Shown: piece after piece, positions 43,962 through 52,887 of the stretch
Layout of the letters: each line of letters begins with the position of its first letter
Numbering within the stretch: the first letter of the stretch is position 1
Origin: Paenibacillus sp. GP183
GTDB lineage: Bacteria; Bacillota; Bacilli; Paenibacillales; NBRC-103111
DNA length: 64,000 nucleotides
Direction: 5' to 3'
Assembly (NCBI RefSeq): GCF_900104695.1
Contig: NZ_FNSW01000001.1
Span: 5,190,501 to 5,254,500 of the forward strand
Position numbers and translations under genes: made by a program
Notes under the pieces: generated by a model
What the model was told of the DNA's origin: nothing
Database searches by the model: none
The model's input: only the letters and a program-made list of their open reading frames with translations

Positions 43962-46667
43962 ATGAACGCATCTTATCACTTTGACGAAGTCGGAAGACTT
44001 CCTTTACCTGGAGATAATGTTGCCATTGCGACGTGCCAACTGGACGCTGGCACCATCATTACCTATCAAGGCCAAACCCTGACCTTGGATTACACTGTCA
44101 TGGAAGGCCATCGCTTTGCAGTGAAAGCGATTGCTTCAGGAGAAGCCTTACTTTCGTGGGAATTACCCTTTGGTGTGGCTCTGCAATCCATTCAGCCCGG
44201 CGATTATGTGATTAACAAGGCTGTGCTGGAGGAGCTTAGTGTGCGTTCGTTGAAATTTGCGCTGCCGGCGACGCCAAATTTTGCTGATCAAGTTCTTCCT
44301 TATGTTCTCGACGAGGCGAAATTCCAACCGGCTCCAAATATGCCCGCTTACACGGAAACGCGCACCTTTCTTGGTTATCGGCGCAGCCAAGCTCGCGGCG
44401 TTGGCACCCGCAACACGATTGTTCTGTTGGGCACAACCTCACGCACGGGGAGCTATGTCAAGCAGCTTGCAGCTAGTCTGCAAGGCGAACTGAAGAACTA
44501 TCACCATGTCGAGGCCATTGTTCCAGTGGCGCATACTGAGGGGGGCACGGAACAGCCTAATAACCTAGAGCTATTGTTGCGCACGTTGGCCGGATTTATC
44601 GTTAATCCCAACGTGGGTGCGGTCTTAATAGTAGACTATGGGATTGAATCCGTGACCAACCAGATGGTAGAAGCGTATTTACGCGAACACAATTATCCAT
44701 TAGATGAAGTGGTGCATCGGTTCTTATCAATTAAAGGCGGCTTTCAAGATAATCTGACCATAGGGGAAGCTATTGTGCGTGATTGGTTACCAACGGTCAA
44801 TGCCATGGAACGGACCCCGGAATCTATTAGCAATCTAAAGATTGGATTACAGTGTGGAGGCTCAGACGCCTTTTCCGGTATTTCCGCTAATCCGCTGCTG
44901 GGTTGGATTGCGCAGGAATTGATACGCTACGGCGGCGCTGCCAGTCTGGCTGAAACCGATGAATTAATTGGCGCTGAGCCTTATGTCTTGCAGAAGGTGC
45001 GCGACGTGGAAACCGCCCGCAAATTCTTAACGTTTGTAGAAGAATTCAGGGAGCGTACGGCTTGGCATGGCGCTAACGCTGAAGGAAATCCATCGGGTGG
45101 TAATAAATATCGCGGCCTTTATAACATTTACCTCAAATCCATTGGCGCTGCCCGCAAGAAAGACCCGGCAACCCGGCTTGACTATGCCATTGAATACGGT
45201 GGGCTCATGAAAGAACCCGGATATTATTTTATGGATAGCCCCGGTAATGACCTCGAGAGCATTGCAGGCCAGGTGGCTTCAGGCTGCAACCTGATATTCT
45301 TTACGACAGGTAATGGTTCGGTCACCAACTTTCCTTTTGTGCCGACGGTCAAGATGGTGACAACGACACGTCGCTTCCAATTGCTGGCCAATGATATGGA
45401 TATCAACGCCGGTCAGTACCTGGAGGGCATATCCATGGATGAGTTGGGTAAGCACGCCTTCGAACATTCGATACAAATAGCCTCCGGTCAGCGCAGTGTC
45501 GGTGAAAAGGCTGGCCATTCACAGGTGCAGATCTGGCGCAACTGGCGGCAAACCGATGCGAGCCAACTGGATACCTTGCTCAATGTGTCCCTACCGACAG
45601 GGGGACCTATTGCGATTCGAGCGGATACAGACGCGGTCGCCGACCCAATCCGATTTACATTCACACGTCACCAAGACCGTCGGGCCAGTGATCACATCGG
45701 CTTAATCCTGCCCACGAGTCTATGTGCCGGTCAGGTGGCGAATATGATTGCACTGCGGTTAAACAAACAGGGACTGGGTCAACCCGGACAACTCTCGCGT
45801 TTTGTGGCTTTGGCTCACACGGAAGGATGCGGGACTTCTGGCGGTCAACCAGAGCAGTTGTATTCCCGCACAATGATTGGTTATGTCACCCATCCGCTAG
45901 TCAAGCATTGTCTGATGCTGGAACATGGCTGTGAGAAAACCCACAATGACTTTATGCGTCACGAGATGGAGGAGATGGGGGTTGATCCGAGTCGTCTTGG
46001 TTTTGCCAGTATTCAACTTGACGGCGGGATTAATAAGGTAACTCAGAAGGTGGAAGCGTGGTTTAATGATCAATTGTCTGCAACTGGTCCAATTACGAAA
46101 GAGACTGCCGGACTAGAAGCATTGCGTGTTGGGATCTTAAGTGATGGTTCCGTTACTGACGCTGCTGGTGAACAACTGGCGATGTTGACAAAAATGATTG
46201 TGAGCGCAGGCGGTATGGTGGTTGTTCCCGAGAACAGCGGGCTGCTTTCAACGCCGGTTTACAGTGAGAAATTATTGACTACATCCAATGTCAAGCCGTC
46301 ATTGGCCTATGGGGAACATGCCCGCCACATGGGTTTCCACATCATGGAAACACCAACCGAGCATTGGGTAGAGACAGTCACGGGCTTAGCAGCCACGGGA
46401 GTAGAGTTAATTATAGCGCTGGTCCATCGTCGCCCAATGCAGACGCATCCGTTCGTACCTATGATGCAAATGGCATCGGACCCATTTATGCAGCAAACCT
46501 ATACGAATGATTTGGATCTGTTGCTCAAAGGAAATCCCGCTGATTGGACCGATAAGATTCTAGAGAGATGTAAGCAAATCATTGAACATAGCTATACTCC
46601 ACGTCTCTATCAACAGGGTAATGTTGATTTTCAATTAACACGCGGATTTCTGGGCGTTTCGTTGTGA
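43962..46667 (+). CDS. UxaA/altronate-type dehydratase, long two-domain form
   Basis: The 901-residue protein starts with an SAF domain (about residues 1-100) and continues with the UxaA/GarD catalytic core (about 140-470: TRTFLGYRRSQARGVGTRNT, VPVAHTEGGTE, QCGGSDAFSGISANPLLG, NPSGGNKYRG, FMDSPGNDLES, FTTGNGS). This part removes water from sugar acids such as altronate or galactarate. About 400 further residues carry a second, related module (LPTSLCAGQVANMIALRLNK, ALAHTEGCGTSGG, HGCEKTHNDFMRHEM), which suggests a fused or duplicated dehydratase. TAAGGAG lies about ten bases before ATG 43962; TTG 43953 has no spacing. It may supply substrate for the FAH-family enzyme upstream. Confidence 0.85.
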   Translation: MNASYHFDEVGRLPLPGDNVAIATCQLDAGTIITYQGQTLTLDYTVMEGHRFAVKAIASGEALLSWELPFGVALQSIQPGDYVINKAVLEELSVRSLKFALPATPNFADQVLPYVLDEAKFQPAPNMPAYTETRTFLGYRRSQARGVGTRNTIVLLGTTSRTGSYVKQLAASLQGELKNYHHVEAIVPVAHTEGGTEQPNNLELLLRTLAGFIVNPNVGAVLIVDYGIESVTNQMVEAYLREHNYPLDEVVHRFLSIKGGFQDNLTIGEAIVRDWLPTVNAMERTPESISNLKIGLQCGGSDAFSGISANPLLGWIAQELIRYGGAASLAETDELIGAEPYVLQKVRDVETARKFLTFVEEFRERTAWHGANAEGNPSGGNKYRGLYNIYLKSIGAARKKDPATRLDYAIEYGGLMKEPGYYFMDSPGNDLESIAGQVASGCNLIFFTTGNGSVTNFPFVPTVKMVTTTRRFQLLANDMDINAGQYLEGISMDELGKHAFEHSIQIASGQRSVGEKAGHSQVQIWRNWRQTDASQLDTLLNVSLPTGGPIAIRADTDAVADPIRFTFTRHQDRRASDHIGLILPTSLCAGQVANMIALRLNKQGLGQPGQLSRFVALAHTEGCGTSGGQPEQLYSRTMIGYVTHPLVKHCLMLEHGCEKTHNDFMRHEMEEMGVDPSRLGFASIQLDGGINKVTQKVEAWFNDQLSATGPITKETAGLEALRVGILSDGSVTDAAGEQLAMLTKMIVSAGGMVVVPENSGLLSTPVYSEKLLTTSNVKPSLAYGEHARHMGFHIMETPTEHWVETVTGLAATGVELIIALVHRRPMQTHPFVPMMQMASDPFMQQTYTNDLDLLLKGNPADWTDKILERCKQIIEHSYTPRLYQQGNVDFQLTRGFLGVSL

Positions 46668-46993
46668 ACGGGATCGGAGGGATTATTTCTGCTCAATTCT
46701 TTTTTCTGTTTTGATCGATTGTAACAAGCCATGAAGCAGTAAACGTCGGAATCCCCGGTTGTTTTTCGACCCTTAATATAGTTCGATTGGATTACAGAAT
46801 CCTTTTACTAAACTAACGGAAACGAGAGATCAATGCGCTTCAACCTCGAGGCTGCCGTGAGATGATCGGCGGACTCGCTGTGCTAACGGGTAGAATAGTT
46901 TAATTGTGATATACTGAAGTCTTTCTCAAATGATTTCACATATTTATTACTTTAAAGCAATACAAATTTTGAAATGAAAGCGAGGATCACTCT
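46668..46993. other. Intergenic stretch with hairpin repeat copy D
   Basis: CTAACGGAAACGAGAG (46813) to CTAACGGGTAGAAT (46895) is a diverged member of the interspersed repeat, with a CGAG/CTCG stem around GCTGCCG. AAAGCGAGGATC before 46994 is the next ribosome binding site. No gene seen. Confidence 0.65.
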
Positions 46994-47953
46994 ATGTCTG
47001 AACGTTTGCTATCTAATCGGCCATTTGGCAGAACTGGCCTGTTTGTCTCACCGCTTTGTGTTGGTGGTGCTCCACTCGGAGATATGCCGGAAACCTTTAC
47101 CTATAGCGCACCAGAAGAAAACGCGCTAGCAACAATTCGTGCTGCCTTTGCGAGCCAGATCAACTTCCTCGATACAGCTGCGGCTTATGGTGAAGGTGAG
47201 AGCGAGCGCCGTATTGGCAAGGTAATTAAAGAGAATGGTGGACTCCCATCGGGCTTTGTGCTCGCCACCAAAGCTGACCGCTGCTTACAGACTGGTGACT
47301 TCAGCGGTGAACAAATCAAACGTTCCATCGAAGGAAGTCTCCACCGCTTGGGGCTAGATCGCCTGCAATATGTCTACATCCATGATCCGGAACACACAAC
47401 CTTTGAAAATGTCATGGGACCGGGTGGTCCGCTAGAGATACTGAAAAACTTCAAGGATCAGGGAGTCATCGATCACATTGGCATATCCGGTGGGCCAATC
47501 CAAATGCTTATTCGTTATATAGAAACGGGGGAGTTTAGCGCCGTTGAGACTCATAACCGCTACACGCTACTCAATCGATCAGCTGAGCCTTTGCTTGATG
47601 TTGCCAGTCGATTGGGTGTTACAGTAATCAACGCAGCACCCTATGGTAGCGGCATATTGGCAAAAGGTCCAGATGCCTACGCCCGCTATGCTTATAGTGA
47701 TGCACCGCCGTTGTTACTCGAACGCGTACGAATGTTTGTAAAAGTCTGCCAGGAATACGATGTACCTCTAGCCGCCGCGGCACTTCAATTCTCCATGCGT
47801 GATCCCCGTGTCACGAGTACTGTCGTTGGCATGACTAAGCCGGAAAGAGTCGCCCAGACGTTGGAGCTCGCAAGTTACCCCATTCCTTCCGAGCTTTGGC
47901 CTGCGCTAGACGCCATTGGATTTGATACTGACGATCCCGAAGTGAATAGATGA
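46994..47953 (+). CDS. Aldo/keto reductase, likely a sugar 1-dehydrogenase type
   Basis: The 319-residue protein has the AKR barrel with INFLDTAAAYGEGESERRIG, LATKADR and VYIHDPEHTTFENVMGPGG. The His-Asp-Pro-Glu segment and overall length resemble the D-threo-aldose/L-fucose 1-dehydrogenase group, which oxidises aldoses to lactones; this is a family-level inference. With the UxaA-type dehydratase, FAH-family enzyme and semialdehyde dehydrogenase nearby, it would provide the first oxidation of a non-phosphorylative sugar pathway. No lactonase is seen between them. GCGAGGATC precedes the ATG. Confidence 0.85.
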   Translation: MSERLLSNRPFGRTGLFVSPLCVGGAPLGDMPETFTYSAPEENALATIRAAFASQINFLDTAAAYGEGESERRIGKVIKENGGLPSGFVLATKADRCLQTGDFSGEQIKRSIEGSLHRLGLDRLQYVYIHDPEHTTFENVMGPGGPLEILKNFKDQGVIDHIGISGGPIQMLIRYIETGEFSAVETHNRYTLLNRSAEPLLDVASRLGVTVINAAPYGSGILAKGPDAYARYAYSDAPPLLLERVRMFVKVCQEYDVPLAAAALQFSMRDPRVTSTVVGMTKPERVAQTLELASYPIPSELWPALDAIGFDTDDPEVNR

Positions 47954-48699
47954 TTTACATAAATGGATAGATAGACATTCATGAAGATTGATATATTCAA
48001 AAAGAGAACCGCAAACACTTCACAAAGCTTTGAACCTGGCAATGCTTGAAGTGAAGTGATTGCGAATATACATACTCAAGAAGGTGTTTTGCAGGGCTCT
48101 CTTATTTGGGCACCCATTCGAGATTGAAATCGAAAATGGGGTGGAAGCCCCCATTCCACCTCGAAATTTTATAAATTCTATTATGTTAAAATAACCCCTA
48201 GAAAAGGATCCTTGGTACTGTATCAGAGAATATAATATATGTCTAAAAAAGTACTTGAAGCGGTCTTGAGCTAACGGAAACGAGAGTTTAATTAAAAGGA
48301 GCAGTGTGCCACGGCAGCTGCTCCTTTTAATTTTATTAAGCTAACCTTCTAGCTTTGCATATTAGCGATTTAAAGGGTCTTAAAGAAAAACCCGTAGTCG
48401 ATTACATCTAGTGGAACGGTCTCAATTTATTATCCAGGATATTGGGAGTTCGGGATCATCCGTATCATTAAGGATAAAGGTATCGAAGGAATTGCAGTGG
48501 CGCCGCATGCCGATAACGGTAGATTTGGAAACCGACGGCTAAGGCCACTCATAGGTAAGAATCCGTTTATGTATACTTCACTGATATAAATTATGTTGAA
48601 GCATATTCTGCCAAAAGTATTTTGAAGCATATTTTTGCCAAACCGGCAAAGATATGCTTCAAGTCACGTTTATGTATGTAAAAATATGAATTTATCAAG
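47954..48699. other. Gene-poor stretch with several inverted repeats
   Basis: CGCAAACACTTCAC and GTGAAGTGATTGCG (48010-48064) form a 27-base-loop hairpin. A second stem (GGGGTGGAAG...CCCCATT region, 48136-48165) follows. Repeat copy E lies at 48271-48335, and TTGAAGCATAT/ATATGCTTCAA with TGCC/GGCA (48629-48663) is a long near-perfect stem. Short frames around 48430-48640 on both strands are not convincing genes. Confidence 0.55.
48271..48335. repeat. Interspersed hairpin repeat, copy E (terminator-like)
   Basis: It begins CTAACGGAAACGAGAG and carries AATTAAAAGGAGCAG paired with CTGCTCCTTTTAATT, then T-rich sequence. The left end matches the family at 46813, and the stem is a strong terminator, probably for the AKR gene upstream. 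Confidence 0.65.
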
Positions 48700-49253
48700 G
48701 TGGTCTATCATGGTAATAAAACGTTTACGTTGCTTCGTGTTCACATCGTCAAAAAATTCGACAACACCGGTGAGGACCTGGAGGACTTGATAAGCATTGG
48801 GACCATCGGGCTGATTAAATCGATTGAATCCTTTTCGCCAATAAAGGGACAAAATTGGCAACGTTTGCGGCGCGCTTTATCGAGAATGAGATCCTGATGC
48901 ACCTAAGGTCATTGAAAAAAACACGGAAGGATGTATCGCTTCACGAACCGATTGGGACGGACAAAGAAGGAAACGAGATCACCTTGATCGATATTCTTGG
49001 AACAGAAGCCGATGATGTCTTAGATAAAGTGCAGCTTAAGATTGAGAAAAGCAAAATATATAAAAATTTAGATATATTGGATGATCGGGAAAAGGAAGTT
49101 GTCATGGGTCGCTTTGGCTTGGAACATGGCGGGGAGGAGCGCATGCAGCGGGAAATCGCGAAGGAGCTGGGGATTTCGCGCAGCTATGTGTCAAGGATAG
49201 AGAAGCGAGCGCTGATGAAGCTTTATCATGAGTTTTATAAGGCGAAGCGGTAG
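48700..49253 (+). pseudogene. Second sigma-K-like copy, truncated and frameshifted
   Basis: It is nearly identical at protein level to 35045-35569 and is cut at the same point, just before [21 protein letters not shown] missing base near 48845 (the AATAAAGGGAC region) breaks the frame: one part stops at 48897 and the rest resumes from 48855 to the normal end at 49253. The GTG at 48700 has no usable ribosome binding site spacing. The two copies share about 40 bases of leader upstream of the sigma homology too, so one was duplicated after truncation. Confidence 0.8.
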
Positions 49254-49254
49254 G

Positions 49255-49286
49255 GCATGCGAGTTCAAATCCCGTCGACGGTAACC
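49255..49286 (+). tRNA. Possible 3' fragment of a tRNA gene
   Basis: GCGAGTTCAAATCCCGTC followed by GACGGTAACCA resembles the T-arm, acceptor strand and CCA end of a Leu- or Ser-type tRNA, but the T-stem pairing is imperfect and no upstream arms exist. Fragments like this are left by integration events at tRNA genes. It is directly after the sigK-like copy. Confidence 0.3.
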
Positions 49287-49498
49287 AAGCAAAGGAACCT
49301 TGAAGCCACATTTACCCTAAATCAATATGCTTAAAAAAGTAAGTGCTCAAGCTGGAATAATGCTTGAGCCTTTGTGTTGGTTATATTATCGCTTATTGTG
49401 TGGGGTTCAGACCATCGAACCGCGGACCGAAAGCTTTTGTTTGCGCGAAAATATATACCCATGTCATACTGTTTACAAACCTACAGGAGAGATGCAAC

Positions 49499-50083
49499 AT
49501 GCGAAAATCAATTGGAATCATCATAGTAATGATCGCCTTTATTATTTCTGGCTGTGGTTCTACTTCAAAGTCTGGATTACAGGCAACGTCAGTTGTTAAG
49601 CAGCAAGTTGGAGATGAGTATTACTTTACCCAAGCTAACCAGCATCCGGAAAAAGCCCTTATCGACGTTATCAACTCATCAAAACAAACGCTTGATATTG
49701 CAATTTACAGCTTAACTTATCCGGATATCGTGGCCGCTATTAAAGAAGCAAAGAAGAGAGGCGTGGTCGTTCGTATAATCAGTGATAAGATTCAATCCGC
49801 TGGTAAAACTCAGGATGAGGCACTGAAACTTTTGGGTAGCGCGGGAATTCCAATGAAAGTAAATAAGCACAATGGACTCATGCATTTGAAGGTTACCATC
49901 GCGGATAAGAAGGTGGTCACTACTGGATCATATAATTACAGCCAGGCAGCCAGCACGTCCAACGATGAGGTTTTAATGGTCATACATGACGAGGCAGCAG
50001 CAAAAACCTTCTCGGATCAATTTGATAGAATGTGGAGTGATACGATGGGTTTTGAAACGTTACAAAAGAAAATTGCTCAATAA
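49499..50083 (+). CDS. Phospholipase D-like lipoprotein (single HKD motif)
   Basis: The 194-residue product has a lipoprotein signal (FIISGC, Cys at 19) and one PLD catalytic motif: His129-x-Lys131-x4-Asp136 within MHLKVTIADKKVVTTGSYNY. A preceding strand LDIAIYSLTYPDIVAAIKEA and the short length fit the Nuc/EDTA-resistant-nuclease type, which works as a dimer on phosphodiesters such as DNA. The surface location is inferred. CAGGAGAG lies seven bases before ATG 49499; the frame opens 45 codons earlier without signals. It is a single gene. Confidence 0.85.
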   Translation: MRKSIGIIIVMIAFIISGCGSTSKSGLQATSVVKQQVGDEYYFTQANQHPEKALIDVINSSKQTLDIAIYSLTYPDIVAAIKEAKKRGVVVRIISDKIQSAGKTQDEALKLLGSAGIPMKVNKHNGLMHLKVTIADKKVVTTGSYNYSQAASTSNDEVLMVIHDEAAAKTFSDQFDRMWSDTMGFETLQKKIAQ

Positions 50084-50368
50084 TTTGAATTAAATTTAAA
50101 TCATTTTTTAACTGTTGCACCAGAACCAGCAGCCTCGTTACTATCGGGCAGAAGAGTCGAATAAATAACATTAGCTAACCTCAAATTGTTGTGGTAAATT
50201 AAGGTAAAACCAAGCAAATTCGATGATCGTAAAGTTGGTATCTCTGATGGGGATTTTACGATGAAAAATACATTGTGAATTGATCGAACTGGGTATAAAG
50301 AGCAGCTATGAAGGAAGGACTGTTGAAGTTACGCCTTAACATGATCTTAGCGAGAGAAGGGGTATGCT
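50084..50368. other. Intergenic stretch with a solo IS6-type end
   Basis: TTGCACCAGAACC (50115-50127) matches the IS6 terminal repeats of this window, but no partner end or transposase lies near it. The rest is AT-rich, and GAGAGAAGGGG precedes the next start. No gene seen. Confidence 0.5.
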
Positions 50369-51199
50369 GTGTTTCCATTTAAACCATCTCTTAATGCGTC
50401 AACCTTATTTCCTTTCAACTTAGGAGTTAAAGATCAGGTGAGAATTGCGGCTGGAGCCGGGTATGAGGGAATTGAACTGTGGGTCAAGGATATTGACGCC
50501 TACTTGGCCGGTGGGGGGACCGTCAAAGAATTGAAAAGGTACATCTCGGACACAGGGATAGCCGTCGTTAATGCAATTGCCTTTTTTAAATGGTCGGACG
50601 AGGGTGAAACGGAACGAGAGCAAGCATTCCTTCAAGCCGAGAAGGAAATGGCAAATCTTGCGGAGCTCGGATGCACTGCGGTAGCTGCGCCGCCTTTCGG
50701 CAATGTGGAGCATGTTTCCCTAGAAATGATGGCAGCGAATTTTGCAAGGCTCACCGGTCTGTCAAGCCGAATTGGAATCAAGCTGTATCTGGAGTTTTGG
50801 GGCAGGGCCAAGAAATTGTCCCGTCTCAGCGAGGCGGTATATGTAGCGATGGAAAGCGGCGTGCCGGATGCCCAAATTTTGCTCGATACGTTTCATATGT
50901 ATACGGGTGGCAGCAGTATTGACAGCCTCGCTTATCTGAACGGAGATTTGATCGGCATCGTGCATGCGAACGATTATCCAGCCGCACCGGCAAGAGCTGT
51001 GATCGCCGATCGGGACCGCTTGTTTCCGGGCGAAGGGGTTGCGCCGTCACAGAAGCTGGCGCAACTTCTATACGTTATCGGTTATCGAGGGTACTTGTCT
51101 TTGGAATTGTTTATCGAACATTTCGGCACAAAGAGCGCTTTGGAGGTTGCCAAATCGGGCTTGGAATCATTGACTAAGACCTATCGGGTTAATGGTTGA
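50369..51199 (+). CDS. Sugar phosphate isomerase/epimerase-like TIM barrel
   Basis: The 276-residue protein has the AP-endonuclease-family-2/xylose-isomerase-like barrel pattern: GYEGIELWVKDI, AVVNAIAFFKW, GCTAVAAPPFG, LYLEFWGRAK, the metal-binding HANDYPAAPAR (about residue 200), and ending GYRGYLSLELFIEHFG. Members interconvert or dehydrate sugars such as hydroxypyruvate, inosose or aldoses. It is the first gene of a chain leading to the sugar importer. GTG 50369 has AAGGGGTATGCT upstream. The precise substrate is unknown. Confidence 0.85.
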   Translation: MFPFKPSLNASTLFPFNLGVKDQVRIAAGAGYEGIELWVKDIDAYLAGGGTVKELKRYISDTGIAVVNAIAFFKWSDEGETEREQAFLQAEKEMANLAELGCTAVAAPPFGNVEHVSLEMMAANFARLTGLSSRIGIKLYLEFWGRAKKLSRLSEAVYVAMESGVPDAQILLDTFHMYTGGSSIDSLAYLNGDLIGIVHANDYPAAPARAVIADRDRLFPGEGVAPSQKLAQLLYVIGYRGYLSLELFIEHFGTKSALEVAKSGLESLTKTYRVNG

Positions 51200-51252
51200 T
51201 GCACATTTGAAGGGAGTCGGTGGAATATGCACATCAATGGAGGTATTGGCTT

Positions 51253-52095
51253 ATGACGATACGCATCGGTGAAGATTTGATTCGGGAAGTTGATGAAACC
51301 CGGGTGCCATACGGCATGCTTGCCATATGGTTTTTGGGACAAGTCAGCGTAATTATCAAAGGAGGAGACAAGGTCATCTATGTGGATCCGTACTTGTCCC
51401 CCTCTCCGCATCGGGCATTCGAGCCTCCGCTTAAGCCGGAGGAATTGACGAATGCCGATTATGTTTTGATCACGCATGACCATTCGGATCACCTGGATCC
51501 GGATACGATAGCAGTGATGGCGGCAACTCAGAGTGAAACGGTCTATATGGCTCCGGGATTTTGCCGAGAAACCATGCTGGAGCTGGGAGTTCAGCCTGAC
51601 AAACTCCTATGGGCCAGAACGAACGAATGGCGGAAGGGACCAGGGTTCCGAGTGAAACCGATCCCTTCTGCGCATGAGGAGTTGGAATACGATCCTGGAC
51701 TCGACCACCGTTTCGTAGGTTATGTGTTGGAATTGAACGGCGTAACCCTTTATCACGCTGGGGATACCACAGTATATCCAGGGCTGATCGAAACGCTGAA
51801 AGCCGAATCGATCGATCTGGGCATGCTGCCGATTAACGGACGCGATCCGTTTCGAAATGCGCGGAATATCGTCGGAAACATGAATTATAGGGAAGCAGCG
51901 GAGCTGGCAGTCGCTGCCGGATTCGATACCGTAATTCCTCTGCATTACGATATGTTTGAAGCTAATTCAGAAAGACCTGGATATTTTATCGATTATTTAT
52001 ACTCGCGGCATCCGATGCAGAAGAGCCATGTATTGGCGCGGTTCGAGCGGTACATCTATGTTTCCGGTTCGGCATTGAAGGAGGATATTCGTTGA
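51253..52095 (+). CDS. UlaG-like metallo-beta-lactamase-fold hydrolase
   Basis: The 280-residue product has the MBL metal motif THDHSDHLDPD (about residues 77-87), later HAGDTTVYPG, and a C-terminal HYDMFE. The layout is like L-ascorbate-6-phosphate lactonase UlaG, which opens lactone rings on sugar acids; here the true substrate is unknown. ATG 51253 follows ATGGAGGTATTGGC. It begins about 50 bases after the upstream isomerase gene and likely shares its transcript. Confidence 0.88.
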   Translation: MTIRIGEDLIREVDETRVPYGMLAIWFLGQVSVIIKGGDKVIYVDPYLSPSPHRAFEPPLKPEELTNADYVLITHDHSDHLDPDTIAVMAATQSETVYMAPGFCRETMLELGVQPDKLLWARTNEWRKGPGFRVKPIPSAHEELEYDPGLDHRFVGYVLELNGVTLYHAGDTTVYPGLIETLKAESIDLGMLPINGRDPFRNARNIVGNMNYREAAELAVAAGFDTVIPLHYDMFEANSERPGYFIDYLYSRHPMQKSHVLARFERYIYVSGSALKEDIR

Positions 52096-52441
52096 TGAAT
52101 CCTTCAATTTTAAGGTCAATTCGCAGGGAGCTTACATCTGCTTGACCAGCCTTATTACCCATATCAACCCAATAGAATTAAAAAAGTTAGAATTAGACGC
52201 ATTGAAAATTGCCCAGAAAAAAATCATTTACCCCTGTTCAATTATCCCCTATAGCACCTCTTGGCTCTTGTTCGATTGTGGCCACGGTAGATCACTACAA
52301 GATCATATCTCTTCCAGTCATTGTTTCAATCAGATATAAAGTATTACTTAGTGTTAGAAGAGGACATAAGAATTCCTAAGGCATCTTCAATAATATTGGA
52401 ACATAAAATAGAGGAATGAATTATGATCGTTTAAATGAATA

Positions 52442-52457
52442 TTGGAAGCGCTTCCAT
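52442..52457. promoter_or_regulatory. cre-like palindrome (LacI/CcpA-type operator)
   Basis: TTGGAAGCGCTTCCAT contains the perfect palindrome TGGAAGCGCTTCCA, the core of catabolite-responsive or LacI-family operators. It lies in a 400-base gene-free stretch (52096-52498) about 430 bases before the dehydrogenase gene. A weak TTG frame at 52142-52339 is not supported. Confidence 0.55.
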
Positions 52458-52498
52458 TGTACTACAATGATTATAAAATTAATAATTATTAAAGATCC

Positions 52499-52745
52499 AC
52501 TGTCCAATTTGCAACGGGCGATCTAGCATCTACCGATTACGAAATCGGAGGTCAGAGAATCCGTCAGGGGCAGGCCGTGAGCGTTATGCTCGGGGCGGCA
52601 AACCGTGATCCCGCCAAGTTCGAACAGCCAAACCGGTTCGATATCGGGCGTTCGCCGAACCGCCATTTGGCATTCGCCACTGGCCCCATTTCTGTCCTGG
52701 CCGAATTGGCGTCCAAACTTTTGTTCCGGGATTTAGGGTCGATGT
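52499..52745 (+). pseudogene. Cytochrome P450 remnant
   Basis: The frame reads TVQFATGDLASTDYEIGGQR, then GQAVSVMLGAANRDP, FEQPNRFDIGRSPNRHLAFA, the conserved region of bacterial P450s just before the haem pocket. The haem-binding part, normally FGxGxHxCLG, has decayed to FATGPISVLAEL, with no cysteine ligand. Only about 75 residues of a 400-residue protein remain. It lies between the UlaG-like gene and the dehydrogenase gene and seems unrelated to their pathway. Confidence 0.75.
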
Positions 52746-52887
52746 CCATACAATTATACGAAAACCTCTATCGAAGCATCTCGAAGTTAGGCGACTTACA
52801 AAGGGATGGTATCAACCAAAGTTGATGCAATAAATCGATTTTGGATTAAATATGGAAAATAACACAAAATTTATGGAGGTGCGGTAC

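Noticed and set aside
52142-52339. 65-codon plus-strand frame
   Set aside because: TTG start without a ribosome binding site and no recognisable domain.
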